Program-made: the position numbers and the translations under genes
Shown: positions 46,286 through 52,981 of the stretch, one piece after another
Layout of the letters: each line of letters opens with the position of its first letter
Numbering within the stretch: position 1 is the first letter of the stretch
Source: Deinococcus cellulosilyticus NBRC 106333 = KACC 11606
Lineage (GTDB): Bacteria; Deinococcota; Deinococci; Deinococcales; Deinococcaceae
Direction of reading: 5' to 3'
DNA: 64,000 nt
Assembly (NCBI RefSeq): GCF_007990775.1
Contig: NZ_BJXB01000011.1
Location: forward strand, 62,001 to 126,000
The notes under the pieces: model-generated
Databases searched by the model: none
What the model saw: the letters and a program-made list of their open reading frames with translations, nothing else
Told to the model about the DNA's origin: nothing

Positions 46286-47377
46286 ATGAACAGTTTAGGC
46301 GAACACCTGAGACGGGCCAGACTGAACACCAATTTAGATCTGGTGGAACTTGCGGAACGCACCAAAATCCGCTCTGAATATCTGACTGCCCTTGAAGACA
46401 TGGATTTCGAGAGGCTCCCTGAGAGGCTTTTCACCCGTGCATACCTGCAGCGGTATGCCGTGGAACTCGGGCTCAACCCCGAGCCGTTGCTGCAACAATA
46501 CGACCAGATGTTTCCCCCTGTGGAAATCAAAATTCCTTCTTCCATGTCTGGAGGGACAGAAAGGCTGTTCCCCTGGGGCCTGGTGACCAGTGTTTTCAGT
46601 GTGCTGCTCGTGCTGGGTGGCCTGGGCTGGTGGCTTTATGCTGCATGGCAGGCAGGACCCAATGTGGGCCTGCAGGAGGCTGTGCAGGAGGTGGCCCCCA
46701 TCCAGACTGCCAGGACGGTGCAGTTCAGCCTGACCACTTCGCCTTCTGGAGCGAAAGTGTACCTGGACAATGGTCTGGTGGGCATCACCCCCATTCGCAG
46801 TTTCCCGGTCACCCAGAAACCCGAAGCAGAGTTGCGGGTGGAGCTCGATGGCTACCTGGCCTACCGGGAGAAACTCAGCCTGTCCCGGAACACCAATCTG
46901 TCGGTGGCCCTGAGTCCCCGCCCTCTGCCAGACCTGAAAATTCAGGCAGAGGTGGTGGGGGAGACCCTCAAGCAGCAGACCAGCAACGTGAAGCCCAACG
47001 ACGTGAAACCCGGCGACACCAAACCTGCAACATCTGACAAAACCGCCAGAACACCAGAGAAAGCCCAGACCCCCAAAAAAGCCCCAGAGGCCAGTGAGAA
47101 GAAAATTGAAGTTGCAGCTTCCGACGAAACCCCCACCATGGCCGATGTGATCCGGGGTGTGCAGCTGCGCTTCGAGGGCAAAAGCTGGACCCGGGTGAAA
47201 GACAGCCAGGGCAAGGTGCTTTATGAGGGCACTCCAGGCAAAGGCCAGAAGCTGTCTTTTGAGGGGCCAGTGGTGATTCGCACGGGTTCAGCAGGTCTGG
47301 TGTGGGTGCAGCTTGCCGACGGTTCCGAACAGCGCATGGGCGTGGTGGGCCGGGTGGTTGAGCGGGCTTTTCCCTGA
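46286..47377 (+). CDS. RodZ-like membrane protein with PEGA domain
   Basis: A 363-residue protein. The N-terminal Xre-type HTH (about residues 1-75: GEHLRRARLNTNLDLVELAE, then KIRSEYLTALED) is followed by one membrane segment (about 95-115), a PEGA domain (about 140-210: LTTSPSGAKVYLDNGLVG), a Lys/Pro/Thr-rich linker and a C-terminal DUF4115-like domain (GVQLRFEGKSWTRVKD). This is RodZ architecture with an added PEGA domain; RodZ links the cytoskeleton MreB to the cell wall machinery. The start at 46286 follows the HTH boundary and the TAGAAT box; a longer in-frame extension is rejected. Confidence 0.85.
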   Translation: MNSLGEHLRRARLNTNLDLVELAERTKIRSEYLTALEDMDFERLPERLFTRAYLQRYAVELGLNPEPLLQQYDQMFPPVEIKIPSSMSGGTERLFPWGLVTSVFSVLLVLGGLGWWLYAAWQAGPNVGLQEAVQEVAPIQTARTVQFSLTTSPSGAKVYLDNGLVGITPIRSFPVTQKPEAELRVELDGYLAYREKLSLSRNTNLSVALSPRPLPDLKIQAEVVGETLKQQTSNVKPNDVKPGDTKPATSDKTARTPEKAQTPKKAPEASEKKIEVAASDETPTMADVIRGVQLRFEGKSWTRVKDSQGKVLYEGTPGKGQKLSFEGPVVIRTGSAGLVWVQLADGSEQRMGVVGRVVERAFP

Positions 47378-47483
47378 GCACCCTTCAAAAGTACTGCAGC
47401 AGTTCTCCAGACCAGGCTTCACACAGGGTGCTGTCACCCGATTTGTGGCCTGTTCTGTGGGGGTGTGAATGCTAAGCTGAAGC

Positions 47484-48614
47484 ATGACCAATGCTTTTCA
47501 GGAAGTCTGGCGCAACCCCTGGGTTCGGGTGGCTGTGTTCCTGTTCTTCATCTACCTGATTTTTCAATTCTTGCAGAGCATCATCAGTGTGATTCTGGTG
47601 TTTCTTGCTGCATACCTGATTGCCTACCTCTTCAACCCGATGCTGGATTGGATGCAGCGAAGAAGGGTGCGTCGGGGTGTGGGCATCTTGCTGGTGTTGC
47701 TCTTGCTGGTGGCGTTCATTGCTCTGGGCATCCTGATCCTGATTGCGGTGGTCAACCAGTTGACCAGCTTTGCGCAACAACTTCCGCAACTGATCGATTC
47801 GGGAGGGGAGTTCTTCCGGGGACTGCTCAAGCGGTTCAACGACTTCGAGAAGGTTCCCCTGATCAGCCAGTACTCCGAGCAACTCGGTGAGATCTGGCAG
47901 CGCAATGTGTCCTCACTTTCTCAGAACGCCCTGAATTTCTTCCGCAACCTCTTGCAGCAGTCCGGGACTTTCATTGGCAGTTTTGCCAACTCGCTGTTGC
48001 AGGGCCTTTTCATTGTGATTCTTTCAATTTACCTGATGTCCGATTACCACCGCATCAACCAGACCCTCCTGAAGGTCTTCCCAGAGCGCTGGCAGCCCAA
48101 GGTGCTTGAGCTCAGTGGTCAGGTGAACACTGCCATCGGTGGGTACCTGAGGGGCCAGATTGCCATTGCGACCATCGTGGGAAGCATTGTCGGGATTGGA
48201 CTTGCCATTGTTGGGGTTCCTTCTGCACTGGCCCTGGGTTTCGTGGCAGGTCTGTTCAACATCATTCCGTACCTTGGGGTGATCATTGCGATTGTGCCCA
48301 CCATTTTGCTGGCCCTTTCGGTGGGCTGGCTCAAGGCCGTTCTGGCGGTGGTGGTGTTCATCATTGCGAACCAGCTGGAAGGCCACGTCTTCTCCCCAAT
48401 GATTCTGGGAAGAACGACCAACCTGCACCCTGCCACCGTGCTCCTCAGCATTCTGGTGGGGGTCACCGTGATGGGCATCTGGGGTGCATTGCTGGCCGTT
48501 CCCCTGGTGGCTCTGGGCAAACTGCTCCTGCAGAACTACTACTATCCCAGCCGCTTCTACCGTTCCACGGAAGTCCGCATCATCCGGCCTGACGATTCTA
48601 AAATTTCCAGCTGA
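47484..48614 (+). CDS. AI-2E/PerM family permease
   Basis: A 376-residue membrane protein with about eight hydrophobic segments. It has the family LAAYLIAYLFNPMLDWMQRR start and the GLFNIIPYLGVIIAIVPT and LEGHVFSPMILGRTTNLHP motifs. Members are proposed exporters or ion antiporters; substrate unknown. A TAAGCT box lies 5 bases before ATG 47484. Its last 58 bases overlap the end of the opposite-strand VOC gene. Confidence 0.88.
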   Translation: MTNAFQEVWRNPWVRVAVFLFFIYLIFQFLQSIISVILVFLAAYLIAYLFNPMLDWMQRRRVRRGVGILLVLLLLVAFIALGILILIAVVNQLTSFAQQLPQLIDSGGEFFRGLLKRFNDFEKVPLISQYSEQLGEIWQRNVSSLSQNALNFFRNLLQQSGTFIGSFANSLLQGLFIVILSIYLMSDYHRINQTLLKVFPERWQPKVLELSGQVNTAIGGYLRGQIAIATIVGSIVGIGLAIVGVPSALALGFVAGLFNIIPYLGVIIAIVPTILLALSVGWLKAVLAVVVFIIANQLEGHVFSPMILGRTTNLHPATVLLSILVGVTVMGIWGALLAVPLVALGKLLLQNYYYPSRFYRSTEVRIIRPDDSKISS

Positions 48615-48949
48615 CGGTCATCCGGGTCGAGCACAAAAAACATCCGCTTTCCTCCGGGGGAGCGGGTTTTTTCTCGGGTGAACGTCACCCCCTGTGCTTT
48701 GAGGGTGTCGTGCAGGGCATCAAAGTCCTCCACCACAAAGGCAATGTGTTCCATCCAGTTGCTCTGTTTTTTCTCAGGAGGCACGGAAGGCTGAAAAAAT
48801 TGCAGGGTCCCCCCTGGGAACTGCAGCACCAATCGACGCAATGCTTCTTCTGGACGGGTTTCATCTTTCAGGACTTGTGCTCCCAGCAGCAGGTAAAATT
48901 CAATGATCTGGTCTGCGCTCTGGGTGATGAAAGAGACATGTTTCAGCAT
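48557..48949 (-). CDS. VOC (glyoxalase-like) superfamily protein
   Basis: A 130-residue protein with the beta-alpha-beta-beta-beta fold of VOC enzymes: MLKHVSFITQSADQIIEFY..LLG at the start, IAFVVEDFDALHDTLKAQG in the second half, and the DPDDRQLEIL ending. Metal-binding His and Glu positions are visible (His4, and Glu in QLEIL), but the reaction is unknown. GATAAT lies 6 bases before ATG 48949, supporting this start over 49048. Confidence 0.8.
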   Translation of the reverse strand: MLKHVSFITQSADQIIEFYLLLGAQVLKDETRPEEALRRLVLQFPGGTLQFFQPSVPPEKKQSNWMEHIAFVVEDFDALHDTLKAQGVTFTREKTRSPGGKRMFFVLDPDDRQLEILESSGRMMRTSVER

Positions 48950-48955
48950 GTTTTC

Positions 48956-48961
48956 ATTATC
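48956..48961 (-). promoter_or_regulatory. -10 box (GATAAT) of the VOC gene
   Basis: GATAAT lies 6 bases before ATG 48949. Confidence 0.5.
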
Positions 48962-49094
48962 CCTCTCTCCAGAGAAATTTTTGTACCGAGTACTGAAAAC
49001 TTTTTCAAGATGTAGATTTGACTGTGTTGAACTCCTGCAGGATGCCATTTCCTTTGACCGATTTTTTCATGATCAAACGGTCAAGGGGGCAAGC

Positions 49095-49123
49095 TTGACC
49101 TGTTTTTCAGCAGGTCCAATACT
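49095..49123 (+). promoter_or_regulatory. LacI-family gene promoter with internal dyad
   Basis: TTGACC, 17 bases, AATACT. The spacer holds the dyad GACCTG-N8-CAGGTC (49097-49116), a likely site for autorepression. Another inverted pair, TTGACCG and CGGTCAA, lies upstream around 49058-49085. Confidence 0.6.
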
Positions 49124-49153
49124 GAAAAAGTCTCAACAGCCTGAGGAGCCCAC

Positions 49154-50194
49154 ATGAAAAACAATGTCACCATCAATGCGGTGGCCCGCGAAGCCGGGGT
49201 TTCCATCAGCACGGTCTCCAGGGTGCTCAACGGCACCGCCAAAGTGGCCCCTGAAAAACTCATCCGGGTGGAAAACGCCATGCTGAAACTGGGTTACCGC
49301 ACCCAGCTGGTGGCTTCCCACCGCAGCAGCAGCAAACTGAAAAGCATCGGGGTGATGCTGCAGGACCTCACCAGCATGTATTACACCCATGCCATTTCCG
49401 GAATTGAGCAGGCTTTGCAGGACACCGGGCACCATCCGGTGTTCATCAGCGGCCACTGGAACCCCACCACCGAACAGGAGGCCCTGGAAATCCTGCTGGA
49501 CCGTCAGGTGTCGGGCCTGATCGTGATCGGGGGTTACCTCTCTGAGGACCACCTGCGCACCCTGGTCCGGCAGATCCCCACGGTGATTCTGGACCGGCAG
49601 GTCAAAGGGCTGGAGAAGTACTGCATCCCCATGAACAACACCCTCGGGGCGTACATGGCCACCAAGCACCTGCTGGACCTCGGGCACAGACAGATTGCCC
49701 ACGTGACGGGAATGGCTGGAAACCAGGATTCCACCGAGCGCCTCGCAGGGTACCGCCAGGCCCTGCAGGATGCAGGAGTGCCCTTTGACCCGAACCTGGT
49801 GATCCAGGGGGATTTTCGGGAACTTTCCGGCATTCTGGCAGTGGAAATCCTGCTGAACCGCAATGTGCAGTTCTCTGCAATCTTCTGCGCCAACGACCAG
49901 ATGGCTTACGGGGTGAGGCTTGCCCTGTTCCGCAAAGGCATCCGGGTGCCACAGGACATCTCGCTGGTGGGCTTTGATGACATTGCTGGATCGGACTACA
50001 TCACACCGCCCCTCACCACCATCAAGCACCCCATTTTCGAAATGGGATTTGCTGCAGGAAAAGGCCTCCTCAGGGTCCTGAGCCAGCAGCCCTTTCCCAC
50101 CTTTCCTGAATTTTCCCCTTCTCTGGTGGTCCGGGAGTCCACCACCATGCTGTTCAAACCCCGCTACCAGCCCCAGAAACGTTTTGACTTCTGA
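49154..50194 (+). CDS. LacI-family transcription regulator
   Basis: A 346-residue repressor. The HTH TINAVAREAGVSISTVSRVL and hinge are followed by a periplasmic-binding-protein-like sugar domain with SIGVMLQDLTSMYY, VSGLIVIGGY, DLGHRQIAHV and LVGFDDIAGSDYITPPLTT. GAGGAG lies before ATG 49154. The next gene encodes an orphan GH43 C-terminal-like domain, so a sugar ligand such as a xyloside is a guess from context. Confidence 0.93.
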   Translation: MKNNVTINAVAREAGVSISTVSRVLNGTAKVAPEKLIRVENAMLKLGYRTQLVASHRSSSKLKSIGVMLQDLTSMYYTHAISGIEQALQDTGHHPVFISGHWNPTTEQEALEILLDRQVSGLIVIGGYLSEDHLRTLVRQIPTVILDRQVKGLEKYCIPMNNTLGAYMATKHLLDLGHRQIAHVTGMAGNQDSTERLAGYRQALQDAGVPFDPNLVIQGDFRELSGILAVEILLNRNVQFSAIFCANDQMAYGVRLALFRKGIRVPQDISLVGFDDIAGSDYITPPLTTIKHPIFEMGFAAGKGLLRVLSQQPFPTFPEFSPSLVVRESTTMLFKPRYQPQKRFDF

Positions 50195-50249
50195 CTGAAC
50201 CCCAGCTTGCCCTCTGGTGCCCCCGGAGGAGGACCCTGAAGGAGAACCT

Positions 50250-50855
50250 GTGAGCCGGATTCAAACCCCCATTTCCAGCAGCACCATGGAGAGCATGCAC
50301 CCAGACCCGGCCTCCTGCCAGATGGCCCGACGGGTCCAGTCGTCTTATGCTGAACTGATGACTGAGGTGGATTTTGTTCCGGTCAGCAAGTCCCAGAGGG
50401 CAGGCCTGAGTGCCTATTACAACAGCAACAACTGGGCTTTTCTGCACATCACCCACAGTGAAACCCTCGGACGCTGTTTAAAGCTGAGCTGGTGTGACCA
50501 TGGACGGTTTCAGGAGATGCCCCTGATTCTGCAGTTGCCTGACCAGGGTCCGGTGCACCTTGGGGTGCGTTTTGCTTACGGATACCTGCAGTTTTATGTT
50601 TCCATGGACGGACTCACCTGGAGGACCTTCGGAGAGCCCCTCAGGGACAGTGTGCTGGCTGCGGCCACAGGCACTTTTGTGATGCTCTGTGCCCAGGATC
50701 AGGGGGAAAAATCCCGTCTGGCCCGCTTTAATTTGCGCAGTGATCAGGAGTACCGTGCCCCTGAAAACCTGCGTGGAGCCCAGCTTTTCATGCTGAATCC
50801 TTTCCCTTTTGTGCGCAATCGGGTGCACCACACAGCAATCCTGCTGAACCGCTGA
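50250..50855 (+). CDS. Orphan GH43 C-terminal (C2) beta-sandwich-like protein
   Basis: A 201-residue protein resembling the C-terminal concanavalin-like domain of GH43 beta-xylosidases (GH43_C2). The region AGLSAYYNSNNWAFLHITH, LGRCLKLSWCDHGRF, LPDQGPVHLGVRF, LQFYVSMDGLTW and GTFVMLCAQDQ tracks that domain well, but the catalytic five-bladed propeller is absent. AAGGAG lies 6 bases before GTG 50250, so it is a translated stand-alone gene, not a frayed end. It follows a LacI regulator on the same strand. It may be a carbohydrate-binding module or the relic of a larger enzyme. Confidence 0.75.
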   Translation: MSRIQTPISSSTMESMHPDPASCQMARRVQSSYAELMTEVDFVPVSKSQRAGLSAYYNSNNWAFLHITHSETLGRCLKLSWCDHGRFQEMPLILQLPDQGPVHLGVRFAYGYLQFYVSMDGLTWRTFGEPLRDSVLAAATGTFVMLCAQDQGEKSRLARFNLRSDQEYRAPENLRGAQLFMLNPFPFVRNRVHHTAILLNR

Positions 50856-51028
50856 ACACTGAATTGGACCGGGTACATTCGTCCGTACCTCTGGCATGAC
50901 ATCTGTCCTATCATGACCATCATGTGGCAGGAGGCACTTTGCGAGTCTCCCCACCCTGAAGACCCGCCTGATCCGGTACAAAGGATGATGGCAGGGCAGA
51001 ATCTCAAGCTGCCCCTGAAAGGATGAGC

Positions 51029-51811
51029 ATGTCAGAACACAAACCCCAGGGCGGAGGCCGCCCCCGCATGATGGTGGACTTGGACCCCAGCGGTCAGGTC
51101 TCACAGAAAGAACCCGACCGCCAGAACCGCCAGTTCCTGAATTACGCTTTCTACAAGCTGTCCCCGGAGTTTCGCCGCCTTCCCGTGCAGGAGCGCGAGG
51201 AGATCCTGGCCGAGTTTCAGGCTGCTGTGGAGAAATGGCTGGATGCCCCTGCAGAGGCTGGCCGCATCCTGCGCACCTACAGCCTGGTGGGCACCCGCGC
51301 CGAGGTGGATTTCATGCTCTGGCGCATTGCTTTTGATGTCAGGGATTTCAATGAGGGCCAGGGCCTGCTGAACCGCACCCGCCTGATGGGCTACCTGACC
51401 CAGCCTTACAACTTCATTTCCATGCAGAAGCGCAGCCAGTACGTGAACCGTGTGGAAGGGAGCGGGCACGGCATTGAATTGCTTCCCGGTCAGGGCACCT
51501 ACCTGTTCGTGTACCCCTTTGTGAAAACCCGTGCCTGGTACGACCTGAGCCCCCACGCCCGCCAGGGCATGATGGACGAGCACATCTACGCCTCCAACCC
51601 CTTCAAGGGCATCCGCCTGAACACCAGTTACTCTTACGGCATCGACGATCAGGAGTTTGTGGTGGCCTTTGACAGCGATTACCCCCAGGAGTTTGTGGAT
51701 CTGGTGGGTCGCCTGCGTCACACCGAGGCCAGCCTTTACACCCTGACCGACACCCCGATGTTCACCTGCATCAAAAAGGACCTTTCCGGTCTGCTGCAAG
51801 ATCTGGCCTGA
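51029..51811 (+). CDS. hemQ: Coproheme decarboxylase HemQ, chlorite dismutase family
   Basis: A 260-residue enzyme that finishes haem b synthesis by decarboxylating coproheme, in the coproporphyrin route. Family features are NRQFLNYAFYKLSPEFR, GTRAEVDFMLW, FVYPFVKTRAWYDLSPHARQ, the probable haem-ligating His in MMDEHIYASNPFKG, and SYSYGIDDQEFVVAFD. AAAGGA lies 6 bases before ATG 51029, which is chosen over 51023. Confidence 0.95.
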   Translation: MSEHKPQGGGRPRMMVDLDPSGQVSQKEPDRQNRQFLNYAFYKLSPEFRRLPVQEREEILAEFQAAVEKWLDAPAEAGRILRTYSLVGTRAEVDFMLWRIAFDVRDFNEGQGLLNRTRLMGYLTQPYNFISMQKRSQYVNRVEGSGHGIELLPGQGTYLFVYPFVKTRAWYDLSPHARQGMMDEHIYASNPFKGIRLNTSYSYGIDDQEFVVAFDSDYPQEFVDLVGRLRHTEASLYTLTDTPMFTCIKKDLSGLLQDLA

Positions 51812-51825
51812 ACCAGGTTTTTGAG

Positions 51826-51862
51826 CCAGAATCCCTGAGGCCAGGGGTTCTGGTTCTTTGTA
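51826..51862 (+). terminator. Terminator of hemQ
   Basis: Stem CCAGAA..CCCTG with CAGGG..TTCTGG around loop AGGC, followed by TTCTTTGTATTC. Confidence 0.85.
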
Positions 51863-51885
51863 TTCTCAGGGGCCTGCAGATTCGC

Positions 51886-51891
51886 TATGCT
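51886..51891 (+). promoter_or_regulatory. -10 box (TATGCT) of the PII gene
   Basis: TATGCT with TTCTCA 17 bases before it, giving a short leader with AGGAGG. Confidence 0.55.
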
Positions 51892-51914
51892 GGAAGCAAG
51901 CAGGAGGAAGCACA

Positions 51915-52301
51915 ATGAAACTGATTACAGCCATCATCCGCCCGGACCGTCTTGGGCTGGTGAAAGAAGCCCTTTTCAGGGTTGGGGTGACCGGGATCAG
52001 CCTGAGCAAGGTCTCTGGTCACGGTGGCGAGCGTGAAATCATCGAGCACTACCGGGGAACCCAGGTGCGCATGGAATTCCACGAAAAAGTACAGCTGCAG
52101 ATTGCGGTCAGCGAGCCTTTCGTGGATGTCACTGTGAACGCCATCTTGCAGAGCGCCCGCACCGGAGAGGTCGGAGACGGCAAGATCTTCGTGCAACCGC
52201 TGGACCGGGTGATCCGCATTCGCACCGGGGAGCAGGATGTGGATGCCCTCACCCCCGTCAACCAGCCCGAAACCACTGCAGCTGCCCTCAAGAAAAAGTA
52301 A
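51915..52301 (+). CDS. glnB: PII nitrogen-regulatory protein
   Basis: A 128-residue PII protein, a trimer that senses 2-oxoglutarate, ATP and ADP and controls nitrogen targets. The start MKLITAIIRPDRLGLVKEAL and the C-terminal VNAILQSARTGEVGDGKIFV, VIRIRTGEQDVDAL are typical. The T-loop (GHGGEREIIEHYRGTQVRME) keeps the Tyr of the Y-R-G site but differs from the common KGHTEIYRGAEY pattern. No amtB or glnA is adjacent, so its target cannot be named. AGGAGG precedes ATG 51915. Confidence 0.9.
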   Translation: MKLITAIIRPDRLGLVKEALFRVGVTGISLSKVSGHGGEREIIEHYRGTQVRMEFHEKVQLQIAVSEPFVDVTVNAILQSARTGEVGDGKIFVQPLDRVIRIRTGEQDVDALTPVNQPETTAAALKKK

Positions 52302-52319
52302 CCCAGGGAGTGACACTTT

Positions 52320-52351
52320 GTCAGGCGTTTCATGGAAAGCGCCTGACTTTT
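52320..52351 (+). terminator. Terminator of the PII gene
   Basis: Stem GTCAGGCG...CGCCTGAC with extra inner TTTC/GAAA pairing, followed by TTTTC. Confidence 0.85.
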
Positions 52352-52828
52352 CATGTGATGACGGCTGAAAACAATTTAAAAATGATATTTTCTGCAGGGA
52401 CTTTTGTCAGCTTCTTTGATCACCCTGGGGATCACCCTGCCAGAACGTAAGGGATTTCCCCTAATTTTTGTCTCGCTCATGTCTGATACAGAGTTTTCAT
52501 ATCCGGTAGCGGAGCCATTTCACCGATAATTCTTCTCCTGAAGCAAACTTTCACTTCAGGATGTGATTTTTTGAGAAGACGAAAGCCCCTACAATTCGAT
52601 AGAATCTGAGGAAAATGACGGTTTCTTGAAGACTGGGAGGAATCCTTTAAGGCTTCCAACAGCCCCACTTCAGAAGTGTTGTTTTCTGCCTTCTAGCAAG
52701 CAGACGGAGGTTCTCTGGAAGAACGTACAAGTCACATGCTGGTTCTGTGTTTCCAGATCCCATCAGCTTGAGCTCAAGTTGATGGTTTATGTGTCTCTCA
52801 CCCGCAAGGGTGCCGCGAGGAAGTGTAA
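52352..52828. other. Long leader region before the surface-protein operon
   Basis: No convincing gene in these 477 bases. Visible are the tandem direct repeat GATCACCCTGGG/GATCACCCTGCC (52418-52441), a hairpin CCTGAAG/CTTCAGG (52537-52560) followed by a T-run, and a 24-bp dyad (52761-52784). The promoter was not assigned with confidence. Confidence 0.5.
52761..52784. promoter_or_regulatory. 24-bp dyad, possible operator
   Basis: CATCAGCTTGAG CTCAAGTTGATG: eleven of twelve bases pair across the centre. It lies 44 bases before the 47-residue ORF. It may bind a regulator or fold as an RNA hairpin. Confidence 0.5.
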
Positions 52829-52972
52829 ATGCAAGATCGATCCCAACCTCCTGTGATTGTCGAAACGATCACACAGCAACGCAACAGACCTTACCAGAAA
52901 CCCCGACTTCAGGCAGAAGGCAAATGGCAGAATGTCACCCTTCAACTTGGCAGCATCGGGTTCGGGCACTGA
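52829..52972 (+). CDS. Small ORF with lasso-precursor-like leader motif, 47 residues
   Basis: A short ORF starting MQDRSQPPVIVETITQQRNR and ending GSIGFGH. The middle, YQKPRLQAEGKWQNVTLQLG, matches the Y-x-x-P-x-L-x-x-x-G...T leader pattern known from lasso-peptide precursors. GAGGAA lies 8 bases before ATG 52829. It ends 9 bases before the giant lipoprotein ATG, so the two are co-translated. No lasso maturation genes (B1, B2 or C) are nearby, so a ripened peptide is only a possibility; a coupling leader peptide is the alternative. Confidence 0.65.
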   Translation: MQDRSQPPVIVETITQQRNRPYQKPRLQAEGKWQNVTLQLGSIGFGH

Positions 52973-52981
52973 GAGGAATCC

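Noticed and set aside
52626..52856. A 76-residue plus-strand ORF in the leader of the surface operon.
   Set aside because: Cysteine- and lysine-rich random-looking composition, no ribosome site, and it overlaps the better supported 47-residue ORF.
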